Assembly: GCF_023231945.1 (NCBI RefSeq)
Contig: NZ_JAJLJH010000003.1
Location: 248,001 to 312,000 of the forward strand
Origin: Scleromatobacter humisilvae
GTDB taxonomy: Bacteria; Pseudomonadota; Gammaproteobacteria; Burkholderiales; Burkholderiaceae_C
Reading direction: 5' to 3'
Length of the DNA: 64,000 nucleotides
Shown: piece by piece, positions 1 to 8,564 of the stretch
Position numbering within the stretch: position 1 is the stretch's first letter
How the letters are laid out: every line of letters starts with the position of its first letter
The notes under the pieces: generated by a model
What the model was told of the DNA's origin: nothing
Seen by the model: only the letters and a program-made list of their open reading frames with translations
Databases searched by the model: none
Position numbers and translations under genes: made by a program

Positions 1-914
1 GGCTCCTTGAACTCGAACGAGAAATCCGCCGACGTCAGCACCGGCGCGATGCGTTCCATGCGCGCCAGCGCCTTCACGCGGCTCTGTGCCTGCTTGGCCT
101 TGCTGGCCTTGGCCTTGAAGCGGTCGATGAAGCGCTGCAGCTGCGCCACGCGCTCCTGCTGGCGGCCGTGCGCGGCCTGTTGCTGCGACATGCGTTCGGC
201 GCGCATCTCCTCGAACGTCGAGTAGTTGCCGCCGTAGCGCGTCAGCGTGCCTTCGTCGAGATGGATCGTCACGCCGGTGATCGCGTCGAGGAACTCGCGA
301 TCGTGGCTGATCATCACGATGGTGCCCTGGAAGCGCTGCAGCCAGGCCTCGAGCCAGACGAGCGCGTCCAGGTCCAGGTGGTTGGTCGGTTCGTCGAGCA
401 GCAGCAGGTCGGCCGGGCACATCAGCGCGCGCGCCAGCTGCAGGCGCATGCGCCAGCCGCCGGAGAAGCTGTTGACGGGCTCGTCGACCTGGGCCGCCTT
501 GAAGCCGAGGCCCAGTAGCAGCGCCTGCGCGCGGGCGCGCGCGTCGAAGCCGCCGGCCTCGCCGATCATCATGTGCGCGTGCGCCATCGCCTCGCCGTCC
601 TCGGCGGCCTCGGCGGCGGCCAGCTGGCGCTGCGCCTCCATCAGCGGAAGGTCGCCCTCGAGCACGAAGTCGGTGGCCGAGTCGTCGGTCTCGGGCATGT
701 GCTGCGCGACTTCGCCGAGGCGCCAGCGCGCGGGGATCTCGAAGTCGCCCTGGTCAGCCTGCAGGCGTCCGGCCAGCAGCGCGAACAGGCTGGACTTGCC
801 CGCGCCGTTGCGTCCGACCAGGCCCACCTTCTCGCCCGGATTGACGTTGACGTTGACGCCATCGAGGACGATCTTGGTGCCGCGGCGCAGCTGCAGGTTT
901 CGGAGCGTGATCAT
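1..914 (-). CDS. ABC-F family ATP-binding protein (C-terminus off window)
   Basis: Cytosolic duplicated ABC ATPase of the ABC-F type. Members of this family act on ribosomes or translation rather than in transport. Only the N-terminal part, about 304 codons, is in the window. It shows a P-loop GRNGAGKS at residues 34-41, an SGGW-type signature, Walker B LLLDEPTNHLD, then the charged linker (RFKAKASKAKQAQSR) that separates the two ATPase domains in ABC-F proteins. No membrane segments are present. The ATG lies one base after the prmB stop, so the two genes are probably co-transcribed. The linker style resembles YheS/Uup, but the subfamily cannot be fixed from this fragment. Confidence 0.9.
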   Translation of the reverse strand, partial: MITLRNLQLRRGTKIVLDGVNVNVNPGEKVGLVGRNGAGKSSLFALLAGRLQADQGDFEIPARWRLGEVAQHMPETDDSATDFVLEGDLPLMEAQRQLAAAEAAEDGEAMAHAHMMIGEAGGFDARARAQALLLGLGFKAAQVDEPVNSFSGGWRMRLQLARALMCPADLLLLDEPTNHLDLDALVWLEAWLQRFQGTIVMISHDREFLDAITGVTIHLDEGTLTRYGGNYSTFEEMRAERMSQQQAAHGRQQERVAQLQRFIDRFKAKASKAKQAQSRVKALARMERIAPVLTSADFSFEFKE

Positions 915-915
915 G

Positions 916-1806
916 TCAGGTCGGGGATTTCGGTAGACCCGCGGCCAGCATGGCGCGGGTGACGAGCAGCACGGCGTCGTCGGTCAGTTGGGTGGGCAGC
1001 CAGACGACGTCGAGCTCGGGGAAGGCGGCATCGAAATGCTCGCGCTCGTTGCCGATTTCCAGCACCAGCACCGCGTCGGGCGTCATGTGAGCGACGGCGC
1101 CGGCCAGCAGCGTGCGGATGAAGTCCATGCCGTCGGCGCCTCCGGCCAGCGCCATCTCGGGCTCGGCGCGGAATTCCGCCGGCAGCGCCGCCATCGAGGC
1201 CGCGTTGACGTAGGGCGGGTTGCACAGGATCACGTCGTAGCGGCGATCGCGCCGCACCGCGGCCAGGCCGTTGCCCTGCAGCAGCGTGATGCGCCTGGCC
1301 AGTTCGTGGCGCTCGACGTTGACCTTGGCCACGGCGAGCGCGTCGGGCGACAGGTCGGCCGCATCGACGGCCACGTCCGGCCAGGCCATCGCGGCGAGCA
1401 CGGCCAGGCTGCCGTTGCCGGTGCACAGGTCGAGCACGCGATGGATCTCGACGGGCATCCAGGCGTCGATCACGCCCTCGGCCAGCACCTCGGCAATCAG
1501 CGAACGCGGCACGATCACGCGCTCGTCGACGGTGAACGGCACGCCCTGCAGCCAGGCCTCGCCGGTGAGGTAGGCGGCGGGCTTGCGCGTCTCGATGCGC
1601 TGGGCGATCAGCGCGTCCAGCGTGGCGACTTCGGACTTCTTGAGCGCGCGGTCAGCGACGCTGTCGAGGTCGTCCAGCGGCAGGCCGAGGCGCCACAGCA
1701 CGAGCCAGGCGGCCTCGTCGTGCGAATTCGTGGTGCCGTGCCCAAACGAAACGCCCGCCTCGTCGAGGCGGGCGCTTGCCCGGGTGAGATAGTCGATGAG
1801 CTTCAT
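916..1806 (-). CDS. prmB: Ribosomal protein L3 N5-glutamine methyltransferase PrmB
   Basis: SAM-dependent methyltransferase of the HemK/PrmB family that modifies a glutamine side chain, in PrmB that of ribosomal protein L3. The 296-residue protein has a helical N-terminal domain, a SAM loop [11 protein letters not shown] near residues 126-136, and the catalytic NPPY motif at 196-199. PrmB rather than PrmC is chosen from the N-terminal sequence ([18 protein letters not shown]) and the length. The ATG at 1806 overlaps the dapE stop by four bases (ATGA), so translation is probably coupled. The same frame stays open further upstream, but only antisense or out of frame to dapE. Confidence 0.9.
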   Translation of the reverse strand: MKLIDYLTRASARLDEAGVSFGHGTTNSHDEAAWLVLWRLGLPLDDLDSVADRALKKSEVATLDALIAQRIETRKPAAYLTGEAWLQGVPFTVDERVIVPRSLIAEVLAEGVIDAWMPVEIHRVLDLCTGNGSLAVLAAMAWPDVAVDAADLSPDALAVAKVNVERHELARRITLLQGNGLAAVRRDRRYDVILCNPPYVNAASMAALPAEFRAEPEMALAGGADGMDFIRTLLAGAVAHMTPDAVLVLEIGNEREHFDAAFPELDVVWLPTQLTDDAVLLVTRAMLAAGLPKSPT

Positions 1807-2966
1807 GATGGCGTTTCGGACGCCAGCAGGCGCTCCATGGTGCGTTTGTAGATGTTCTTCAGGCGGGGGACGGCGTCCACGGCCACATGTTCGTCGATCT
1901 TGTGGATCGTGGCGTTGACAGGGCCGAACTCCACCACTTGGGGGCAGATGCGGGAAATGAAACGGCCGTCGGAAGTGCCTCCGGTGGTCGACAGCTCGGC
2001 CTCGACGTCGGTCTCCTCGCGAATCGCCTGCACGAGCGCGGCGCTCAGCGTGGCGGGCCGCGTGAGGAAGGGCGAGCCGCCGAGCGTCCAGGCGACGCGG
2101 TGCTCGACGCCGTGGCGGCCCAGGATCTCGGCGACGCGCGCCTTCAACGACTCCGGCGTCGACTCCGTCGAGAAGCGGAAGTTGAGGTCGATCTGCGCCT
2201 CGCCCGGGATGACGTTGGTCGCGCCGGTGCCCGCGCGCATGTTGGAGATCTGGAAGCTGGTCGGCGGGAAATGGTCGTTGCCGGCATCCCAAGACGTGGC
2301 GGCGAGCTCGGCGATCGCGGGGGCGGCGACGTGGATCGGGTTGCGCGCCAGGTGCGGATAGGCGACGTGGCCCTGCACGCCGATCACCGTCAACTTCGCG
2401 GACAGGCTGCCGCGGCGGCCGTTCTTGATCATGTCGCCCAGCGTGTCGACGCAGGTCGGCTCGCCGACGATGCAGCAATCGAGCTTCTCGCCGCGCGCCT
2501 CGAGCGTGTCGACCACGCGCACGGTGCCGTCGACGGACGGGCCTTCCTCGTCGCTCGTGAGCAGGAAGGCGAGGCGGCCGGCGTGGGCCGGATGGGCGGC
2601 GACGAATTCCTCCGCGGCGACCACCATCGCAGCCAGCGAGGTCTTCATGTCGGCGGTGCCGCGTCCGTACAGCCGGCCTTCGCGGTAGGTCGGCACGAAG
2701 GGCGCGCTGTGCCACTGCTCGTGCGGGCCGGTGGGCACGACGTCGGTGTGGCCCGCGAGCACGAGCGTCGGCCCCGGGCGCGCGCCCGGGCGCACGGCCC
2801 ACAGGTTGTCGACGCGCGCGTCGTCCGGCCCGAACGGCAGGTGCTCGCACACGAAGCCGATGGCCTCCAGCCGTTGCGCGATCAGCGCCTGGCAGCCGGC
2901 GTCGTCCGGCGTCACGGACGCGCGGGCGATCAGCTGCTCGAGCAGGAGGAGCGTGGCGTCACCCAT
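1803..2966 (-). CDS. dapE: Succinyl-diaminopimelate desuccinylase
   Basis: Zinc-dependent M20-family hydrolase that removes succinate from N-succinyl-LL-diaminopimelate in the succinylase branch of lysine and peptidoglycan precursor synthesis. At 387 residues it is of usual length. Visible metal and catalytic elements are GHTDVV (H73, D75), GRGTADMK (D106) and the Glu pair in TSDEEGP (E140, E141). It overlaps the upstream PilT/PilU-type gene by eight bases and prmB by four. dapD and dapC lie upstream on the same strand, so three steps of one pathway sit in one transcription unit, interrupted only by the pilus ATPase gene. Confidence 0.95.
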   Translation of the reverse strand: MGDATLLLLEQLIARASVTPDDAGCQALIAQRLEAIGFVCEHLPFGPDDARVDNLWAVRPGARPGPTLVLAGHTDVVPTGPHEQWHSAPFVPTYREGRLYGRGTADMKTSLAAMVVAAEEFVAAHPAHAGRLAFLLTSDEEGPSVDGTVRVVDTLEARGEKLDCCIVGEPTCVDTLGDMIKNGRRGSLSAKLTVIGVQGHVAYPHLARNPIHVAAPAIAELAATSWDAGNDHFPPTSFQISNMRAGTGATNVIPGEAQIDLNFRFSTESTPESLKARVAEILGRHGVEHRVAWTLGGSPFLTRPATLSAALVQAIREETDVEAELSTTGGTSDGRFISRICPQVVEFGPVNATIHKIDEHVAVDAVPRLKNIYKRTMERLLASETPS

Positions 2967-4176
2967 GCTTCGATCGGTGCAGGTGCTCGGTGCCGGCCAG
3001 GCGCTGGCGCGGAGCGGCGGGCGGGGCCTCGGGCAGCACGTCCAGCGTGATCTCGGTGAACGAGGGCGCGTCGGACTCGGCCTTGACGGCCTGGATGCGC
3101 GACACCGGCGCCATGTCGTTCTGCAGCCGCCACAGCAGGTTGGTGGGCGAATCGGCGCCCAGCAGGCCTTCTTCCTGCGTGACCAGCCCCATGCCGATCA
3201 GGCGGGCGATGTCCGCCTCGAACATCTGCGAGCCCTCTGCCAGCGACTTGTCCATCGCCTCGCGCACGCCGGTGATGTCGCCGTTCTCGATCAGCTCGGC
3301 GATGAAGCGGCTGTTCAGCAGCACCTCGACGGCCGGCACGCGGCCGCCGGCTGTGGAGCGCAGCAGGCGCTGCGAGACGATCGCCTTGAGCGCCGCGGCC
3401 AGGTCGCCCAGCAGCGCGGGACGGGCTTCCGGCGTGTAGAACGACAGGATACGGCCAAGGGTATGCGAGCTGTTGTTGGCGTGCAGCGTGGCGAGCACCA
3501 GGTGGCCCGACAGCGCGTACGAGATCGCCATCGACATCGTCTCGCGATCCCGGATCTCGCCGATCATGATGCAGTCGGGCGCCTGGCGCAGCGCGTTCTT
3601 CAGCGCGATGTGCAGCGAGGCGGTGTCGCGGCCGACCTCGCGCTGGTTGATGATCGAGCGCTTGTTGGAGAACAGGAATTCGATCGGCTCCTCGATGGTG
3701 AGGATGTGGCCCGACAGCTGCGTGTTGCGCCACTCGATCATCGACGCCAGCGACGTGCTCTTGCCGTTGCCGGTCGCGCCCACCATCAGCACCAGGCCGC
3801 GGCGCTCGAGCGCCAGCGACGCCAGCACGGGCGGCAGGTTCAGCGTGTCCATCGACGGGATCTTGTGCGGGATGCAGCGGATCACCGCCGCGATCGACGC
3901 GCGCTGCTTGAATGCCGACAGGCGGAAGCTGCCGACCGCGCGGATGCCGATGCCCAGGTTCAGCTCGCCGGTCTGGTCGAGCTCTTCCAGCTGCACGGGC
4001 GTCAGCAGTTCGGCCAGCAGCGCGCGCGGCTGGCCCGGCGTCAGGATCTGGTCGGACACCGGCACCAGCTGCCCGTTGATCTTCAGCTGGATCGGCGAGT
4101 TGGCCGTCAGGTAGACATCCGATGCGCCCTTGTCGGCCATCAGATGCAGCACGCGTTCCATGTTTCCGCCGTCCAT
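2959..4176 (-). CDS. PilT/PilU-family type IV pilus ATPase
   Basis: Hexameric secretion-type ATPase of the PilT/PilU family, which powers retraction of type IVa pili at the inner-membrane base. The 405-residue protein starts with a PilT-like N-terminal domain and has Walker [10 protein letters not shown] at 133-141, an Asp box and Walker B ([19 protein letters not shown]), and a His box [12 protein letters not shown]. The ATG at 4176 has AGGAG six bases upstream. The long C-terminal tail after the ATPase core favours PilU over PilT, but this is not certain. It lies between dapD and dapE with no other pilus gene nearby, so the neighbourhood does not reflect shared function. Confidence 0.88.
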   Translation of the reverse strand: MDGGNMERVLHLMADKGASDVYLTANSPIQLKINGQLVPVSDQILTPGQPRALLAELLTPVQLEELDQTGELNLGIGIRAVGSFRLSAFKQRASIAAVIRCIPHKIPSMDTLNLPPVLASLALERRGLVLMVGATGNGKSTSLASMIEWRNTQLSGHILTIEEPIEFLFSNKRSIINQREVGRDTASLHIALKNALRQAPDCIMIGEIRDRETMSMAISYALSGHLVLATLHANNSSHTLGRILSFYTPEARPALLGDLAAALKAIVSQRLLRSTAGGRVPAVEVLLNSRFIAELIENGDITGVREAMDKSLAEGSQMFEADIARLIGMGLVTQEEGLLGADSPTNLLWRLQNDMAPVSRIQAVKAESDAPSFTEITLDVLPEAPPAAPRQRLAGTEHLHRSKHG

Positions 4177-4272
4177 CGAGCTCTCCTGGTGGCGCCGTGG
4201 TGCGGCGCGGGTTCGATTCGTCGCCGCGGGTCGCGGCTCCCAACTTCGTCTATCGGCCTGCCGGCGGCTGCG

Positions 4273-5097
4273 TCAAGCGCGCAGCAGCTCGTTGATGCTT
4301 GTCTTGGCGCGCGTCTCGGCCGTCACGCGCTTGACGATGACGGCGCAGTAGAGGCTGTGCGAGCCGTCGGCCGCCGGCAGCGAGCCGCTGACGACCACCG
4401 ACCCCGCCGGGATGCGGCCGTACGTGACCTCGCCGGTGGCGCGATCGAAGATCTTGGTGCTCTGCGAGATGTAGACGCCCATCGAGACGACCGAGCCTTC
4501 CTCGACGATCACGCCCTCGACGATCTCGGAGCGCGCGCCGATGAAGCAGTTGTCCTCGATGATGGTCGGGTTGGCCTGCAGCGGCTCCAGCACGCCGCCG
4601 ATGCCCACGCCGCCGGACAGGTGCACGTTCTTGCCGATCTGCGCGCAGGAGCCCACGGTGACCCAGGTGTCGACCATCGTGCCCTCGTCGACGTAGGCGC
4701 CGATGTTGACGTACGACGGCATCAGCACCGCGTTGCGGCCGATGAACGAGCCGTGGCGGGCGACCGCCGGCGGCACGATGCGCACGCCGGTGGCGCGCAG
4801 CTCGGCCTCGTCGAGCTTCGCGAACTTGGGCTCGACCTTGTCGAAGAACTGCAGGCCGCCCGCGTGCATCGCCCGGTTGTCGTTCAGGCGGAACGACAGC
4901 AGCACGGCCTTCTTGATCCACTGGTGCACCGTCCATTGGCCCACCGCCTGGCGTTCGGCCACGCGCAGCTTGCCGGCGTTCAGGTCGTCGATCACCGAGG
5001 TGACGGCGGCGCGCACGTCCGCGGGCGCGTCGGCGGGCGAGAACTTGGCGCGGTCTTCCCACGCGGCGTCGATCAGGGATTGCAGGCTGGAGGTCAT
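4273..5097 (-). CDS. dapD: Tetrahydrodipicolinate N-succinyltransferase
   Basis: Transfers succinyl from succinyl-CoA to tetrahydrodipicolinate, the first committed step of the succinylase lysine/DAP pathway. At 274 residues it matches the standard DapD length. The C-terminal two thirds is a left-handed beta helix with hexapeptide repeats (for example [16 protein letters not shown] and [15 protein letters not shown]). The ATG at 5097 overlaps the dapC stop in ATGA, indicating translational coupling. About 95 bases separate its stop from the PilT/U-like gene, the loosest junction in this group. Confidence 0.95.
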   Translation of the reverse strand: MTSSLQSLIDAAWEDRAKFSPADAPADVRAAVTSVIDDLNAGKLRVAERQAVGQWTVHQWIKKAVLLSFRLNDNRAMHAGGLQFFDKVEPKFAKLDEAELRATGVRIVPPAVARHGSFIGRNAVLMPSYVNIGAYVDEGTMVDTWVTVGSCAQIGKNVHLSGGVGIGGVLEPLQANPTIIEDNCFIGARSEIVEGVIVEEGSVVSMGVYISQSTKIFDRATGEVTYGRIPAGSVVVSGSLPAADGSHSLYCAVIVKRVTAETRAKTSINELLRA

Positions 5098-6335
5098 GAG
5101 AGGCTCTGGATGTAGGCGAGGATGCGTTCGGCGGCTTCGGTGCACTCGTCGGTGTCGGCCACCAGCGCGAGGCGAACGCGGCCGGCGCCGGGATTGATGC
5201 CGCGCGATTCGCGGGCGAGCAGGCTGCCGGGCAATACCGTCACATTGTATTGAGCCAGCAGCCCCCGCGCGAACGCGATGTCGTCGCCGCCGTGCAAATG
5301 CGACGGAATGCCCGCCCAGAGGTAGAAGCCGGCGTCGGGCAGGCGCACGTCGAGCCTGGCCGAAAGCATCGGCGTGACGCGGGCGAACTTGCGGCGGTAC
5401 TGCGCGCGGTTGGCGACCACGTGCGCCTCGTCGCGCCAGGCCGCCTCGCTGGCCGCCTGCACGACCGGGCTCATCGCGCTGCCGTGGTAGGTGCGGTAGT
5501 GCAGGAAGGCCTTGACCAGCGCCGCGTCGCCCGCGACGAAGCCCGAGCGCAGCCCCGGCACGTTGGAACGCTTGGACAGCGACGTGAAGACGAGCAGGTT
5601 GCGGAAGCCGGCGCGGCCGAGCTGTCGCGCGGCATCCAGCGCCCCCAGCGGCGCCTGGCCCTCGGGCGCGAAGTAGATCTCCGAGTAGCACTCGTCACTG
5701 GCGATGACGAAGCCGTGGCGGTCGCTCAGCTCGAACAGCGTGCGCCACTCGTCCAGCGGCATCACGGCGCCCGTCGGGTTGCCGGGCGAGCAGACGAACA
5801 TCAGCTGCGTGCGGGCCCAGGTCGCGGCGTCGACCGCGGACCAGTCGGCCGCGAAGTTGCGCGCCGGATCGCTGTTGGCGAACGCCGTCTCGGCGCCGGC
5901 CAGCAGGGCCGCGCCCTCGTAGATCTGGTAGAACGGATTGGGGCACAGGACGATGGGCGCGTCCTTTGCAAGGTCGGCGCCCGGGCGCCCGCGCCACGTC
6001 GGATCGACCACGGTCTGCGCGAACGCGAACAGGGCCTCGCGCGAGCCGATGACCGGCAGCAGCTGCGTCGCCGGATCGAGCGCGACGCCGTAGCGGCCGT
6101 GCGCCCAGTCGGCCATCGCCTGGCGCAGGCCGGCATCGCCCAGCGTGCTCGGATACGAGGCCAGGCCGGCCAGGTGGCTGGTGATGGCGTCCTTGATCAG
6201 CTGCGGCGTCGGATGGCGCGGCTCTCCCAGGCCCAGGCTGATGGGGCGGTGGGCGGGCGACGGGACGATGTCCTTCGTCAGCAGTCGCCAGCGTTCGAAC
6301 GGGTAGGGGTGGAGCTTGCCTAGCAGCGGATTCAT
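5094..6335 (-). CDS. dapC: Succinyldiaminopimelate transaminase
   Basis: PLP-dependent class I/II aminotransferase that forms N-succinyl-diaminopimelate from the keto acid and glutamate, the step between DapD and DapE. The 413-residue protein has SPGNPTG (N186), ASDECY (D214) and the PLP lysine K255 in [16 protein letters not shown]. The [12 protein letters not shown] signature is typical of DapC in Proteobacteria. It is the first gene of the minus-strand dap cluster. The region between it and the divergent lpxO-like gene (6336-6492) must contain both promoters. Confidence 0.93.
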   Translation of the reverse strand: MNPLLGKLHPYPFERWRLLTKDIVPSPAHRPISLGLGEPRHPTPQLIKDAITSHLAGLASYPSTLGDAGLRQAMADWAHGRYGVALDPATQLLPVIGSREALFAFAQTVVDPTWRGRPGADLAKDAPIVLCPNPFYQIYEGAALLAGAETAFANSDPARNFAADWSAVDAATWARTQLMFVCSPGNPTGAVMPLDEWRTLFELSDRHGFVIASDECYSEIYFAPEGQAPLGALDAARQLGRAGFRNLLVFTSLSKRSNVPGLRSGFVAGDAALVKAFLHYRTYHGSAMSPVVQAASEAAWRDEAHVVANRAQYRRKFARVTPMLSARLDVRLPDAGFYLWAGIPSHLHGGDDIAFARGLLAQYNVTVLPGSLLARESRGINPGAGRVRLALVADTDECTEAAERILAYIQSLS

Positions 6336-6462
6336 GGCCCGATTATCGAGCGTGGAGGCCAGTGTCCGCTTTGGAACTCGGCAGGCCAGCCTTCGGCGAC
6401 GGGGGATCCACGGTCGAGCATGACTTCTTCAGCTAGATGACACGGCCAAGGACAAGCCGGCG

Positions 6463-6487
6463 GGAACCCGGCAAAATACAGGGTTCC
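6463..6487. promoter_or_regulatory. Inverted repeat overlapping ribosome-binding region of the LpxO-like gene
   Basis: GGAACCC (6463-6469) and GGGTTCC (6481-6487) form a perfect 7-bp inverted repeat around an 11-base AT-richer loop. The right arm includes most of the AGGG that would serve as Shine-Dalgarno for the ATG at 6493. It could be an operator or an mRNA hairpin that masks the ribosome-binding site. The role is inference. Confidence 0.4.
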
Positions 6488-6492
6488 TCCTG

Positions 6493-7455
6493 ATGCTGTG
6501 CTCGCGCAGCGCCGCCCCACCGATGACTCATCCGTTCTCCATCGCGCTCCGCGTCGGCATCTTCGTGCTGCTGATGGGGTCCGCCCTGTTCGTGCACCTG
6601 CGGGGGCGCGCCCGCTTCGGCCTGATGAAGGCCTTCACCGACTACACGGTGCTGCTGGCGCCCTACAACATGCTGATGGTGTTGTTCTCGCGCGTGAAGG
6701 CCACGCCCTACGCGCCGGTGACCGCCTTCCCCGAGCTCGCGGTGCTGCAGGCGCACTGGCAGGAAATCCGCGAGGAGGCGCTGAGCCTCAACGAGGCCGG
6801 CCGCATCGGCGTGGCCACCGGCTACAACGACATGGGCTTCAACTCGTTCTTCCGCTCGGGCTGGAAGCGCTTCTACCTGAAGTGGTACGGCGAGGAACTG
6901 GCGTCGGCGAAGGCGTCCTGCCCGCGCACGGTGGAGTTGCTCAACAAGATCCCGTCGGTCAAGGGCGCGATGTTCGCGTCGCTGCCGCCCGAGGGCAAGC
7001 TGGTGCGCCACCGCGACCCGTACGCCGGCTCGCTGCGCTACCACCTGGGCCTGTTCACGCCGAACTCGCCGGACTGCTACATCGAGGTCGACGGCCAGCG
7101 CTACTTCTGGAAGGACGGCGAGGCCGTCGTCTTCGACGAGACCTTCATCCACCACGCCGCCAACACCACCGACCAGCAGCGCGTGATCCTGTTCTGCGAC
7201 GTCGAGCGCCCGCTGCACGGCCGCATCCTGGCCGCGATCAACCGCTGGTTCGCGAACAACATCATGGCGGCGTCCGCAGCGCCCAACGAGGTCGGCGAGC
7301 ACGTGGGCGGCATCAACCGCTTCTTCCAGGTCGCCTACAAGGTGCGCCTGCAGACCAAGAAGCTCAAGGCCAACCACCGGCGCACGTACTACGTGTCGAA
7401 GTGGGTCGCGATCATCGGCGGCCTGTACCTGATCTTCTTCTCCTGGCTGCTGTAG
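6493..7455 (+). CDS. LpxO-like lipid A / aspartyl beta-hydroxylase family dioxygenase
   Basis: Fe(II)/2-oxoglutarate dioxygenase of the aspartyl/asparaginyl beta-hydroxylase family. Its size and membrane anchoring resemble LpxO, which 2-hydroxylates an acyl chain of lipid A. The N-terminus has a hydrophobic segment (IALRVGIFVLLMGSALFV), the C-terminus another (WVAIIGGLYLIFFSWLL), and the core has VRHRDPYAGSLRYHLG (metal His/Asp) and FDETFIHHAAN (distal His). The start at 6493 is supported by AGGG nine bases upstream. The in-frame ATG at 6523 has no purine-rich leader and would give 310 rather than 320 residues. The substrate is assumed from family resemblance. Confidence 0.8.
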   Translation: MLCSRSAAPPMTHPFSIALRVGIFVLLMGSALFVHLRGRARFGLMKAFTDYTVLLAPYNMLMVLFSRVKATPYAPVTAFPELAVLQAHWQEIREEALSLNEAGRIGVATGYNDMGFNSFFRSGWKRFYLKWYGEELASAKASCPRTVELLNKIPSVKGAMFASLPPEGKLVRHRDPYAGSLRYHLGLFTPNSPDCYIEVDGQRYFWKDGEAVVFDETFIHHAANTTDQQRVILFCDVERPLHGRILAAINRWFANNIMAASAAPNEVGEHVGGINRFFQVAYKVRLQTKKLKANHRRTYYVSKWVAIIGGLYLIFFSWLL

Positions 7456-7482
7456 ACCTCGCGATGTCCTTCGCGTCCGGCC

Positions 7483-8358
7483 TCAGGCGCGCGACGCACT
7501 CACCATCTGCTTGAGCGCGTTGGCGAGGTTCATCGGCCGGACGGGCTTGTCCAGCGTCGAGAAATTCCACTGGGCGGACAGCTCCAGCAGGCTCTGCTCC
7601 ATGGCCGAATTGGCCATCAGCGCCCCCGTGACGACCAGGATCGGGATGTGCGCGTTGTGGCGCCGGATCTCCTCGACGATGCCCACCGCGGTGCCGTCGG
7701 TCAGCAGCCAGTCGAGCACGTAGGCGTCGAAGCGGCGCTGCGCGATGGCGTCCTCCAGCGAGGCCGCGTCGGCGTAGGGCGTGGCGACGATGCCCAGTGG
7801 ACGGAAGGCCTCGACCAGCGCCTCGGCGGCACGGGTGTCGTCCTCCAGCACCGCGACGCGCAGGTGCGGGTGGCTGCGGATGGTCAGCGCTTCGATCGCG
7901 TGACGCTTGGCGCCGAAGGGTTCGTCGCCGGTGACGTGCACTTCCCACGAGCTGCCGTTGCGGATCGCCACCAGGTCGCTGCTGTCGCCCGGCGCCAGCT
8001 CCGCGCCCGGCACCAGCAGCCCGGTGGGCGGCAGGTGCGCCACGCGGATCACCGCGGGCACCGCCTCGCCGGCCGCGTGGGCGTAGCGCGCGAGATCGTC
8101 GCGCGGCAGCAGGTGGTCGTCGGGCGCGCCGAAATGATGGGCCACGGCCCGCAGATCGGTGTGGCTCCACGACACGTCGCCCTTCAGGCGCCGGTACGAC
8201 TGCGAGCGATCGACGTTGATGATGCGTGCGATCTCGGAGGCGTGGTTGTGCTCCTTCACCCCGTGTGCCACCAGGAAGCGCCGGACGCCGAGGCTGATGG
8301 CCGGCTCCGTCGATGCCTCGGCCTCGGCCGGCGGGCGGGTTTGCGCGATGTCGTCCAT
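7483..8358 (-). CDS. Response regulator with N-terminal BetR-type HTH and C-terminal receiver
   Basis: A 291-residue regulator in reversed order. Residues 20-80 look like a BetR helix-turn-helix domain (EIARIINVDRSQSYRRLKG), a linker follows, and residues 166-285 form a receiver. Phosphoacceptor D216 sits in YVLDWLLTDG, with acidic residues D173/D174, T244 and K271 in place. The start at 8358 is backed by GGAG four bases upstream. An in-frame extension to 8457 lies in AT-rich leader and looks non-coding. It is divergent from the FlhDC-like gene across a 206-base spacer. No kinase gene is adjacent, so the partner is unknown. Confidence 0.82.
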   Translation of the reverse strand: MDDIAQTRPPAEAEASTEPAISLGVRRFLVAHGVKEHNHASEIARIINVDRSQSYRRLKGDVSWSHTDLRAVAHHFGAPDDHLLPRDDLARYAHAAGEAVPAVIRVAHLPPTGLLVPGAELAPGDSSDLVAIRNGSSWEVHVTGDEPFGAKRHAIEALTIRSHPHLRVAVLEDDTRAAEALVEAFRPLGIVATPYADAASLEDAIAQRRFDAYVLDWLLTDGTAVGIVEEIRRHNAHIPILVVTGALMANSAMEQSLLELSAQWNFSTLDKPVRPMNLANALKQMVSASRA

Positions 8359-8564
8359 GGGCTCCGTTTGCCAAGCTAGGGGGAGCGTCCAGTCTAGCGC
8401 CAAACACAGCAAAATGCCCACAAAGTTCGGATTGATGTGGCAAAACTTGTGTGTCACAGTCTTTCAACGCCAACAAACAAGCCATCGAATCCTGAATGTT
8501 GTGATCGATCACGACAAATGGATTCCGGCGAGGGCGCGAACAAAACACTGGAGAGGGGAAAGAC
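8359..8564. promoter_or_regulatory. Divergent, AT-richer promoter region with palindrome
   Basis: This spacer separates two regulators transcribed away from each other and is clearly richer in A+T than its surroundings. It contains a perfect 12-base palindrome GTGATCGATCAC at 8501-8512 and a strong Shine-Dalgarno (GAGAGGGGAAAG) before the ATG at 8565. The palindrome lies about 52 bases upstream of that ATG, a plausible operator position. It resembles half of a CRP site, but the spacing is too short for a standard one. No clear sigma-28 promoter was seen. Confidence 0.5.
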
